Of a stretch of 31,072 nucleotides of DNA, positions 18,043-24,521 are shown piece by piece. The notes beneath the pieces were generated by a model. That model did no database searches. It was not told the origin of the DNA and worked only from the letters and a program-made list of their open reading frames with translations. A program made the position numbers and the translations under genes. The stretch's first letter is position 1, and the number at the start of each line of letters is the position of its first letter. This DNA comes from a virus, in the IMG/VR virus record IMGVR_UViG_3300025012_000232, positions 1 to 31,072 of that record. One strand, given 5' to 3'.

Positions 18043-18063
18043 CCGGGGAGATATACTCCCCGG
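18043..18063 (-). other. Strong hairpin after major capsid gene
   Basis: CCGGGGAG-TATAT-CTCCCCGG on the minus strand forms a perfect 8-bp stem with a 5-base loop, 18 bases after the capsid stop. The bases that follow (TCTGATAATTAA) are AT-rich but lack a clean T run, so it is a weak terminator at best. It may mark a processing point or protect the abundant capsid transcript from 3' decay. Confidence 0.55.
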
Positions 18064-18080
18064 CCCAATCCTGTTTTTTC

Positions 18081-18980
18081 TTACGCTACGTTGTGACCGT
18101 AGCACCATCTCCAGTCATTGAAAAAGTTGGAGCACCTGTAATATCCGGCCATGACAAGTGCCAAAGTCGAAGTGCTTTTATCCCTCAACAGTTCCAGAGG
18201 GATTCTGTCGAGCCAGATGAGCATATCTTTTCTCATCTGCGAGTCCATCAGAAACCAATTCTTCTCATCCGTGATCTGAACGGTTTCGATGACCTGGGGC
18301 TTCCACGACTTGTTGATCGGGTTGATTTCATTGTCCGCAGACTTAAGGTTGCTTTCGGTGATAACAACAGCCATTTCTCCGTTCCCGTTCCCGACCATAA
18401 GGCTGTCGGGAATGACCTCGAAAATGTCACCGTTATCATCCGTGAAAGCGCGCATCGCCTTGCGGGTTGCGACGTAGGAATCGTAGCCCAGCGTAGAGGT
18501 GCCGTAGTTTGATTGATTCGCCACACCCAAAACGCTGGAGACATGGGCCGTCGAACAGAGAGCCAAAGTGTCACCGCCAGCCGCATAAGTGGTATCGAAG
18601 GCGTGATTGAAAACATTGAAGCCGGTTTTTTCGCGGGTTCTTTTCGCGGATCGTGCAAATCCGCTGAAAAAACTCTTCATGATCCCGTACTGATCGTCAT
18701 CCCAGAGTTTGCGTTCGATGATGATCTTCTTTCCCATCTCGGTATGAGAAACCGTCTGTTTGTATCCCTGGGAAGGACTGACGCCTTCCTCAAGAACACC
18801 TTGGAACTGTTGAAAATCTCCCATTCCGTTAATAGACACGACGGTCTCTGTCGCCTTCGTTGATTTCTGAACTGAAAACAGAACAGGAATCAGAGAGACA
18901 TACTGCTTCAACCTTTCCAGATAGTGGGCCATTAATATCGGTTCTGCGATATCCGGCCAATCATTCGATGAAAGAGACAT
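18081..18980 (-). CDS. Major capsid protein (299 aa)
   Basis: A 299-residue protein in the usual slot after the scaffold, of a size suited to the HK97 fold and with the look of the Mu gpT-like class. Features are an N-terminal helix with aromatic residues, VSQTEMGKK-like strand (HTEMGKKIIIERKLWDDDQ) resembling the E-loop/spine transition, LALCSTAHVS in the middle, and TRKAMRAFTDDNGD followed by VIPDSLMVGNG, the conserved 'helix, d-x-x-G, P-x-x-L-x-V' signature of such capsids. AAGGAG lies seven bases before ATG 18980. Residues 166-177 are encoded by a 35-base stretch repeated exactly in a small accessory gene at 27236-27270. The protein is assigned by pattern and order; no structure comparison was done. 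Confidence 0.8.
   Translation of the reverse strand: MSLSSNDWPDIAEPILMAHYLERLKQYVSLIPVLFSVQKSTKATETVVSINGMGDFQQFQGVLEEGVSPSQGYKQTVSHTEMGKKIIIERKLWDDDQYGIMKSFFSGFARSAKRTREKTGFNVFNHAFDTTYAAGGDTLALCSTAHVSSVLGVANQSNYGTSTLGYDSYVATRKAMRAFTDDNGDIFEVIPDSLMVGNGNGEMAVVITESNLKSADNEINPINKSWKPQVIETVQITDEKNWFLMDSQMRKDMLIWLDRIPLELLRDKSTSTLALVMAGYYRCSNFFNDWRWCYGHNVA
18451..18485 (-). repeat. 35-bp segment of capsid gene repeated at 27236-27270
   Basis: This stretch encodes YDSYVATRKAMR in the capsid protein and is identical over 35 bases to 27236-27270, in the same orientation and reading frame. Beyond the exact part, six of the next eight bases on the left-codon side (18486-18493) still agree, so the homology extends over about 43 bases with two mismatches. 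Confidence 0.95.
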
Positions 18981-19012
18981 AATTTTACTCCTTTAGTTTA
19001 TTTCTCGGCACT

Positions 19013-19711
19013 TTACGAAGTGGCGAGAGTTGTGGTGGAATCGAAACCGTTCAGCAGGACAAGATGCAATCGCTTCTTGTCGTTGCTCAGGCCGATAACT
19101 CGGAAACAAGTCCCAAGTCCGGTCGCCTGATTGAGCAGGATGCTGTCCGCATAGGTCGGATCGACCGAGAGGGTGATTGCGCCGATGATGCTTTTGCCGA
19201 GGGTGAGCAACTTGATCGTGTCAGCAGCCGCGAACAGACTCGTGGTAGTGGCGAAGGTGAAAGATCCCGTACCGGTCGTGAACGCCGTAATCGTGAGTTT
19301 GTTGCCGACCTGTGTTGGATTTGCGGCTTTGGCAACGACTTGGAATATTGAACCGACCATACCGTGTGTCGGAGGACTATCGTAGGTCGCCTGAACGAAA
19401 GTCGTTGCGGAACCGGAATCAGCAGCGATTGCCGTACCGTTGACGATATCCGAAACATCCGCTTCGAGAACCGTTCCCGTGGGGGTTAAGGCAACCTGAC
19501 AATCCGTGGTTTCACCGACAGCGATAGTTTCCTGTGCGAGCCCGAGATAAGAAACTAAAGTGGCAGCGGTGCCGAGAAGAAGAGTCGGAGCTGCGGCGGG
19601 AACGATACGAACGAACGCTCCCCTGCGAACTGCGGTCGTGATGATAGGAAAAGGACGGACGATAGGATCGAAGTGACCCCCGCCCGACATGTGTCCGATT
19701 ATTCTGAACAT
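19013..19711 (-). CDS. Putative capsid decoration protein (232 aa)
   Basis: A 232-residue Thr/Ala/Gly/Val-rich protein, largely strand-like, with no membrane span or catalytic motif. Phrases such as TGTVLEADVSDIVNGTAI and TFVQATYDSPPTHGMVG suggest a beta-sandwich. AAGGAG sits six bases before ATG 19711. It lies between scaffold and major capsid genes and would be made at a similar level to the capsid, which fits a head-decoration or minor capsid protein. Family not recognised; it could also be a capsid-stabilising accessory protein. Confidence 0.55.
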   Translation of the reverse strand: MFRIIGHMSGGGHFDPIVRPFPIITTAVRRGAFVRIVPAAAPTLLLGTAATLVSYLGLAQETIAVGETTDCQVALTPTGTVLEADVSDIVNGTAIAADSGSATTFVQATYDSPPTHGMVGSIFQVVAKAANPTQVGNKLTITAFTTGTGSFTFATTTSLFAAADTIKLLTLGKSIIGAITLSVDPTYADSILLNQATGLGTCFRVIGLSNDKKRLHLVLLNGFDSTTTLATS

Positions 19712-19732
19712 TGTTTTCTCCTTTGGTGTCTA

Positions 19733-19903
19733 TTATAGAGTTATCCCATCACCGTCATAGTCTTGATAGTTGGAGCGTCCGCAAAACGGACATGCCGAAT
19801 CCCTTTCGGTATCGCAATCCCATCCACACCACACGCAAGTAACCCGCGTGGGTTCCTCGGCATGATCGTGGTCCGGATAGTATCCGTTCCGCTCATAGCC
19901 CAT
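19733..19903 (-). CDS. Zinc-ribbon mini-protein in head module (56 aa)
   Basis: ATG 19903 to TAA 19733 encodes 56 residues with two Cys pairs: TCVWCGWDC at about residues 22-30 and ACPFCGRSN at about 38-46, a compact zinc-ribbon pattern (CxxC-x11-CxxC plus one extra Cys). The ends are acidic (DHDHAEE, DYDGDG). A weak AGGA site lies about eight bases upstream. It fills what otherwise looks like a 270-base gap between scaffold and decoration genes. A zinc-ribbon here is unusual; it may bind a head protein or nucleic acid. Function unknown. Confidence 0.65.
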   Translation of the reverse strand: MGYERNGYYPDHDHAEEPTRVTCVWCGWDCDTERDSACPFCGRSNYQDYDGDGITL

Positions 19904-19941
19904 GCTATAATCCTATGGTGATGTAGTATTGATTTTTTGAG

Positions 19942-19979
19942 ACTGCCGCGAGGGCAGTGAAGTTACCCCGATCAGGGGT
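19942..19979 (-). other. Two consecutive RNA hairpins after scaffold gene
   Basis: On the minus strand the scaffold stop is followed directly by ACCCC-TGATC-GGGGT (19979-19965) and then ACTGCC-CTCGC-GGCAGT (19958-19942), two clean stem-loops six bases apart. The following bases are CTCAAAAAATC, without a T run, so this is not a standard terminator. It may separate scaffold from capsid expression by processing or attenuation. Confidence 0.5.
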
Positions 19980-20734
19980 TAGTAAGTTCTGTAATTTTTC
20001 AGAGCGCTCTTGACACTCACGCCCGCGATCTTTGCCTTTTCGACGATTTTGGCATAAATCTCGGGATCCATATCATCAGGCGCTTCCGATATCGCCGGTA
20101 CTTTCGGCCTCGGCATCTTACCCGGTACTTTTACAGGGCCCCTGCCGTTGAACTTTCCAGGATGTAATTTTTCTACCGCCCTTTCGAGATAGTTTTCCTC
20201 GCTGGCGATAGCGTTTGCCGTATCCATGTATATTTTAAATGCCGGACTTCTCGGGTCTGGCAATTTGATCCCGTATTTTTCCTCAACAGCATTAGCCATT
20301 TCCCTTACATGCCTGTATGCTTCATCGCCTTTTTCTTTCTCATCTTTAGCCTTCTTTTCGGCTCTGTCTGATTCGACTTCTTTCCGTATCTCGATGAGTT
20401 CATCAATTACTTTTACGATCTCTTCATCCCCCTTCGCCGCCTCGCGTCTTTCCATCAGGGCTTTTATCTTCGCGCTTTCCTCGGGTGGTTTTACCGGCGC
20501 CGGGGGTTCGGAAGCCGTAGCCTTCGCCCTCATTATTTCCGCAATTTGCTCGCGTGAATATTCCACTCCTTCAATTTCGATAGTGTCGTCAGGTTCAGGA
20601 GGTTTCGGGTCGTCCTCGTCCTTGACCTCTTCTTCGACACCGAGTTTCGCTATCCCGTCCGAAATACCTTCTTCGATCTGATCGTAATCCCCGCCTTCGT
20701 CAACTACGGTATCTTCGTCGTCGTTGATTTTCAT
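19979..20734 (-). CDS. Scaffolding protein (251 aa)
   Basis: A very acidic N-terminus (DDEDTVVDEGGDYDQIEEG, then EEEVKDEDDP), a Pro-rich linker (PPEPDD, EPPAPVKPPEE), a long charged helical middle (IKALMERREAAKGDEEIV to about 150) and a basic C-terminal region (VKVPGKMPRPKVP ... KNYRTY). This charge order, acidic front, coiled middle and basic helix end that binds the capsid, is characteristic of podoviral scaffolds. The gene lies before decoration and major capsid genes. GGAGG precedes ATG 20734. Scaffold is removed or cleaved during maturation in known relatives; no protease gene is visible next to it. Confidence 0.75.
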   Translation of the reverse strand: MKINDDEDTVVDEGGDYDQIEEGISDGIAKLGVEEEVKDEDDPKPPEPDDTIEIEGVEYSREQIAEIMRAKATASEPPAPVKPPEESAKIKALMERREAAKGDEEIVKVIDELIEIRKEVESDRAEKKAKDEKEKGDEAYRHVREMANAVEEKYGIKLPDPRSPAFKIYMDTANAIASEENYLERAVEKLHPGKFNGRGPVKVPGKMPRPKVPAISEAPDDMDPEIYAKIVEKAKIAGVSVKSALKNYRTY

Positions 20735-20749
20735 TGTGCCTCCATGATT

Positions 20750-21193
20750 TTACTTTTGATTAAAAGCCTTCCTTACAGCCCGGGTCCTCTCGGGATCAAA
20801 TTCCGGGTTCATCCCGCCTTTCGGATGTCCGGAAAATTTAGTGGTTTTACGCTTTTTCTGAGAACCAGCGGGGACATACTTAATCCCTTGCTTTTCCATG
20901 AATGTTTTTTCCTCTTCGTTGGCAGGCCCGCCTGCATCTCTAATCCTTTGCATTTCGGCCTTTATTTCAGCGGGGCCCATCATCGTTTTCCGGCTGTTCG
21001 TCAATTTCGTCATAGCTTCTAAAAGATTCGGCTTGTCGGCAAGAGAGGAAATATCGACCTTGGCTTTCTTGGCTCCTTTCGCCAACGCCGATCCCGACGC
21101 TCCCCTTACATATTCCGGCTTGGGGCCTTTCTGACCGTTAGCGTTCCATGCTAAAACGGCTTTTTCATATTTACCGATATCTGTGTATTTCAT
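20750..21193 (-). CDS. Unknown basic protein upstream of scaffold (147 aa)
   Basis: A 147-residue basic, helix-rich protein without membrane segments. It has Ala/Lys/Gly-rich parts (SGSALAKGAKKAKVD), a charged helix (PAEIKAEMQRIRDAGG) and a basic C-terminus (KKRKTTKFSGHPKGG ... RAVRKAFNQK). It starts at ATG 21193, four bases after the lipoprotein gene stop, with an AGGA site. It lies between portal and scaffold, a position often held by minor head or assembly proteins. No family recognised. Confidence 0.55.
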   Translation of the reverse strand: MKYTDIGKYEKAVLAWNANGQKGPKPEYVRGASGSALAKGAKKAKVDISSLADKPNLLEAMTKLTNSRKTMMGPAEIKAEMQRIRDAGGPANEEEKTFMEKQGIKYVPAGSQKKRKTTKFSGHPKGGMNPEFDPERTRAVRKAFNQK

Positions 21194-21197
21194 GGTG

Positions 21198-21527
21198 TTA
21201 TCCTGTGCTCGAATTATTATTATACGCTTTATAGGGGTCTTTTCTCTCGTCCGATCCGCGTGTTCCTTTAGGTGTTGAATATGATTTTTTGCTTCCCCCG
21301 ACTTTGATCCAATGTTTTCCTTCTCTCCTGTATCCCCACGCCTTGATTTGAGCTATCGCGTCAATAGTACACTCTTTAAAATCGGCCTCTTTTTTCTCCA
21401 TGCAGGAATCCACGGTGCGGGAAAAAAGCTCATTGACTTCTTTGTCAATCTTTGTCTGCATCAGGCCACATCCTTGTCCTATAATAATTAAAAAAACCAT
21501 AAAAGTCAAGCACAACGTCCGTTTCAT
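21198..21527 (-). CDS. Predicted lipoprotein between portal and scaffold (109 aa)
   Basis: The start overlaps the portal stop by ATGA. Residues 1-20 (MKRTLCLTFMVFLIIIGQGC) look like a lipoprotein signal: positive end, hydrophobic core and a Cys after Gly-Gln-Gly, although Gln at -2 is not ideal for a lipobox. The mature part is charged, helical at first, then basic and Ser/Asn-rich (KKSYSTPKGTRGSDERK). A lipoprotein inside a head operon is uncommon; superinfection exclusion or an envelope function are options known for phage lipoproteins, but nothing specific can be claimed. A promoter-like element lies inside the signal-peptide codons. Confidence 0.6.
   Translation of the reverse strand: MKRTLCLTFMVFLIIIGQGCGLMQTKIDKEVNELFSRTVDSCMEKKEADFKECTIDAIAQIKAWGYRREGKHWIKVGGSKKSYSTPKGTRGSDERKDPYKAYNNNSSTG
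21481..21509 (-). promoter_or_regulatory. Sigma70-like promoter motif inside lipoprotein gene
   Basis: On the minus strand TTGACT (21509-21504), a 17-base spacer and TATTAT (21486-21481) form a good housekeeping-type promoter. The motif closely resembles the one at 26591-26619, including flanking TTTTA and TAAT bases. It lies inside the first codons of the lipoprotein gene, where hydrophobic Leu/Ile/Phe codons could make it by chance. If active, it would feed the head genes from 21193 downward. Confidence 0.4.
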
Positions 21528-23383
21528 GCGACTTGCCCCATTCCCGGTCCACCCGCAGGCCCTTGACCTGGTTGACCCTGCGGTTGGGCTTGACCTGGTC
21601 CTTGTGATCCTTCAGGAACCTGTTGACTCTGTTGTCCTTGTTTCTCCGCCTCTTGCTGTTGCACCAACCACTGCCGGAACATCTGCCATAATTTGTTACG
21701 CTCCAGCACCTTGTCTTTTTGCGGAAATTCGATGATATCGAGGAACGTCTCTATATCCAATGCGGTCGCAGGATTACCCATCATCTTTTCCGTCATTGCA
21801 ACAATATCGAGTTTCGTCTTGGGAATATCAGTCCCGGCCCGGACTTCGACCTCGAACTCATTGGGATCTCCGAGTTCTTTCCCTACAAAACTCATATAGG
21901 TCTTACCGCTGCGTTTTTGCAACGAGGTAATCCCCAAATCTTCGAATTTCATTTCCACCCCGGCTCTTATCTCTTCAGGAGTCCTGCCGCCGGCAGCAAG
22001 AATCTGTTGCACTGCATCGTTATGCTCACTGTTCAAAGCCTGCATGATTTCTTCTTCCGTGTTCCCGCTGATTTTAATTGTCTCTTCTACTGTTCCAAAC
22101 TGCTGAAACAAAATATTCAGCTTCTTGGCCAACTCCTCATACCCGAACAATTTAAGGTTGCTGACCATCTCCCGGAGCCTTGTCTGAGCGGCTTGTGTTG
22201 CCATCTCGATACTGCGTCCGGACGGACCGCCTGCTGTTGACAGATTGATATTCCCCTGCATCACATCCTGTATGCCGCTGACAATAGTATATAATTGTTG
22301 CAGAAGTCCGAGTAACTGGAAAAACACTTGCTCAACGGGAGGCGGATACAAATACTTTATCGCGTTTTCAAGAGGTCCGTTTATCCCCGTGACCTTCATA
22401 CCTTCTTCGTTTGTCAGCCTGTCAGGATTAATATTGGAATCCGCTGAAATCAGAACCACGGCATTAGCGGTCTTGGCTATAATCTTACTGATCCTCTTCA
22501 GTATTTTGTTGAACTCCTGCTCGATGGGCTTCAGGTCTTTTATCAGGTCTTTCCCGAATAACTGGCCGGGAATCAATATACAGGGAATGAAAATATAAGG
22601 AAACCCGATAAGCATTTCACTCTCTTCTTCTTCGAGTATCTGTTGATCCGTGGCCACAATGCGGTTACAGGCTTTCTTGCCTTTTTCAGGAGCCTCCCAA
22701 TATTCCCGAACTTCGATTATTTTATTTTCATCGTAATTCTCCGCAGCATTGAACGCAGTGATATCATCGGTTGAAGCGGAATCCCCTGTATCGCCCGATA
22801 TCATTTTATATTCCGGCCAGTATTCCTTGACTTCTTTCTGAGTATATCTGCATAATTCGATTACATACAGAATATCCTCACAGTTTGTTGCCATCGTATC
22901 GACGAAAACATCATGCGTATTCGGCACGTCTATTAAAATATTATAGCCTTTCCCTAAATCTTTTTCATCCTTCGCCTCTACGCTCAATTTATAAATAGCT
23001 GTACCGCTGAACATCATCCATTTATGGATATGCTTACGCTTTATTTTGTTTTTCGTCCGATCAAGAAGTGATTTGATCGCCGCTTGCCGTATTTTTGCCG
23101 CTAATTCATATTTCGGCAGTTTCGGGGACAGCATGATATCTATCGGATTGTCCTGCATCAATGCCGCCAGATTCTCGATGGTCGTCATTATCAGGTTGAC
23201 GATAACTTTAGCCTGATTCTTCACGCCCTTCGAGTGGTAGGTCAGGTTCATGTAGTTATCGACATTATCCCTTTGCGACCATGCCGAGTTCCGTCCGTTC
23301 TTCGCAGAGATTAGCCGCTGGTTTATCAGTGTCACCAGTTCGGCTTTTCTTTGTGATTCGTCTTTTTTAGGTTTGTTGTCCAT
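21524..23383 (-). CDS. Portal protein (619 aa)
   Basis: A 619-residue protein in the slot between terminase and scaffold. Typical portal features are an N-terminal helical start (RKAELVTLINQRLISAK), a VNLIMTTIENLAALM helix, DVPNTHDVFVDTMA with a Asp-x-x-hydrophobic-Asp pattern, and a long helix before NINLSTAGGPSGRSIE, followed by the helical crown. The C-terminal 45 residues are Gln/Gly/Pro-rich (QQEAEKQGQQSQQ). It belongs to the P22/podoviral-looking portal group rather than HK97-type, by length and layout. TAATG overlap with the previous gene and an AGGTGA site fix the start at 23383. Confidence 0.82.
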   Translation of the reverse strand: MDNKPKKDESQRKAELVTLINQRLISAKNGRNSAWSQRDNVDNYMNLTYHSKGVKNQAKVIVNLIMTTIENLAALMQDNPIDIMLSPKLPKYELAAKIRQAAIKSLLDRTKNKIKRKHIHKWMMFSGTAIYKLSVEAKDEKDLGKGYNILIDVPNTHDVFVDTMATNCEDILYVIELCRYTQKEVKEYWPEYKMISGDTGDSASTDDITAFNAAENYDENKIIEVREYWEAPEKGKKACNRIVATDQQILEEEESEMLIGFPYIFIPCILIPGQLFGKDLIKDLKPIEQEFNKILKRISKIIAKTANAVVLISADSNINPDRLTNEEGMKVTGINGPLENAIKYLYPPPVEQVFFQLLGLLQQLYTIVSGIQDVMQGNINLSTAGGPSGRSIEMATQAAQTRLREMVSNLKLFGYEELAKKLNILFQQFGTVEETIKISGNTEEEIMQALNSEHNDAVQQILAAGGRTPEEIRAGVEMKFEDLGITSLQKRSGKTYMSFVGKELGDPNEFEVEVRAGTDIPKTKLDIVAMTEKMMGNPATALDIETFLDIIEFPQKDKVLERNKLWQMFRQWLVQQQEAEKQGQQSQQVPEGSQGPGQAQPQGQPGQGPAGGPGMGQVA

Positions 23384-23646
23384 TATCTCACCTGTATCGT
23401 TTCGTGATTCCCGTCGCCCTTGTCCCTGATATATTCGATCGGAACTTTCAGCTTCTTGAGGAATTTAAAATTTCCAGACGTTTTAGCCTTGCCTTTTACC
23501 TGGTCTCTGGGGATCCACTTGCCGTTCTCCCACCGATACCGCCCGGGCTGGAGCTCTTTTTTCCTCCTTCCGAACGCCAGGCGATATCCTTCCTTGAACT
23601 TCTTCTTGTCGCCGGAATTGTATCGGTTATTGTTGTCAGTCGTCAT
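23383..23646 (-). CDS. Small basic protein upstream of portal (87 aa)
   Basis: An 87-residue, strongly basic protein (KKKFKEGYRLAFGRRKKEL, then RYRWENGKWIPRDQV), no membrane span or Cys. The start overlaps the end of the upstream Cys-pair gene by 11 bases with a GAGGGA site, and the stop shares a base with the portal ATG (TAATG). Coupling to portal suggests it is made with it, perhaps a minor head-assembly or DNA-binding protein. Family unknown. Confidence 0.55.
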   Translation of the reverse strand: MTTDNNNRYNSGDKKKFKEGYRLAFGRRKKELQPGRYRWENGKWIPRDQVKGKAKTSGNFKFLKKLKVPIEYIRDKGDGNHETIQVR

Positions 23647-24085
23647 CTAATCCCTCGGGGATCAACCCTGCGTCTTGCGCCGCTTTCTTTAGATTAGGTC
23701 CCAGATTCATCGTCCCGATATCCGAAACCGGCTGAGTCAACTGTATTCTGGCCTTGTTGACGACCGTTTTATCAGCTTGGCCTTTCTCGGCGGGCCCTTG
23801 TGGCCCGGCAACGACTGGTCTGTTCAGAGCTATTGATACTCCCCTGATTTCTTCTGCCCTTCTTTTCTGCCCTTCTTCCCGCGTCCCGAAAAACTTTTTA
23901 CGCAGGTCTTTTGTCTTAGCCCGTTTATTCTTTTCGCACTCATCATAAATCGGCCTGCACTCTTCGAGAAATTCAGGAACGATTTTATTACATTCCCTGC
24001 AATAGTCTTTGTTGTTGTGCCGATACGGGTCTTCCCGCTTGAGGTCGATGTCCCGTTCACATCCTGAACACATTATGATTGCCAT
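23636..24085 (-). CDS. Zinc-binding-motif protein in packaging module (149 aa)
   Basis: The first 35 residues carry CSGC (about 6-9) and YCRECNK (about 28-34), a CxxC...CxxC treble-clef or zinc-ribbon pattern. A charged helical middle (ECEKNKRAKTKDLRKKF) and a C-terminal half ending in acidic LDDD follow. AAAGGAG lies seven bases before ATG 24085. The gene sits between terminase accessory genes and portal. The zinc domain suggests nucleic-acid or protein binding; the family is not recognised. Confidence 0.6.
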   Translation of the reverse strand: MAIIMCSGCERDIDLKREDPYRHNNKDYCRECNKIVPEFLEECRPIYDECEKNKRAKTKDLRKKFFGTREEGQKRRAEEIRGVSIALNRPVVAGPQGPAEKGQADKTVVNKARIQLTQPVSDIGTMNLGPNLKKAAQDAGLIPEGLDDD

Positions 24086-24117
24086 TGTTTGGCTCCTTTT
24101 ACCGCTTCAGCGGTTGT

Positions 24118-24354
24118 TTATTTATCTTCTTCAGCGACATAGGATTCATATTTCTTTTCTTTTTGCGTAACCTCATTTTGTTCCTTGGCGGCATTGGACT
24201 GGCCAGCACTGATGATATCATAAATCTCAGTTACCTTGGCAAGGATTTGTCCTGTGCGTATCATCTCTACACGTACCCTCCGAGCTATCGAAACAGACCT
24301 CAAAAGAATTACAACACATACCGCCAGAATTGCAATCAGTAATACAACAATCAT
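24118..24354 (-). CDS. Single-span membrane protein with charged tail (78 aa)
   Basis: The frame continues upstream to 24444, but the true start is likely ATG 24354: it overlaps the preceding gene's stop (ATGA) and has AAAGGAGG seven bases ahead. The protein opens with a hydrophobic segment (MIVVLLIAILAVCVVILL), then a basic patch (SIARRVRVEMIR) and a hydrophilic helix. N-out or N-in orientation is uncertain. It lies between terminase and portal, where small membrane proteins are not typical; function unknown. Confidence 0.6.
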   Translation of the reverse strand: MIVVLLIAILAVCVVILLRSVSIARRVRVEMIRTGQILAKVTEIYDIISAGQSNAAKEQNEVTQKEKKYESYVAEEDK

Positions 24355-24521
24355 CGTCTTGCCTCCTTTGCCTGTTGTTCTTTTACCCACGCCATAATCG
24401 CTCCGTTGTTGCCCCGACCGAATCGCTTCTCGCCTTTCGCCCACAGGTCCTCGAACCGCCGGTTATCCTTGACCTTCTCCTGATAAATCCGCTCATTAAG
24501 CTCTTCGATATTTTCCGGCAT
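24351..24521 (-). CDS. Small charged protein overlapping terminase end (56 aa)
   Basis: ATG 24521 lies 26 bases inside the terminase 3' end in another frame, and TGA 24351 overlaps the next start by ATGA. The 56 residues are highly charged and helical (ENIEELNERIYQEKV, RRFEDLWAKGEKR, then AIMAWVKEQQAKEARR). Overlaps on both sides and the downstream coupling favour a real gene. No family recognised. Confidence 0.55.
   Translation of the reverse strand: MPENIEELNERIYQEKVKDNRRFEDLWAKGEKRFGRGNNGAIMAWVKEQQAKEARR

Noticed and set aside
19733-19790. TATAAT-like box at the end of the zinc-ribbon gene
   Set aside because: No matching -35 at the right spacing was found upstream on the minus strand.
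21719-22240. 173-codon plus-strand frame opposite the portal gene
   Set aside because: No credible start signal; Cys/His/Phe-rich product of the antisense type, with the portal gene clearly real.
24101-24114. ACCGC-TTCA-GCGGT hairpin between two small genes
   Set aside because: Only 5 bp of stem and no T run in the gene direction; too weak to call a terminator.
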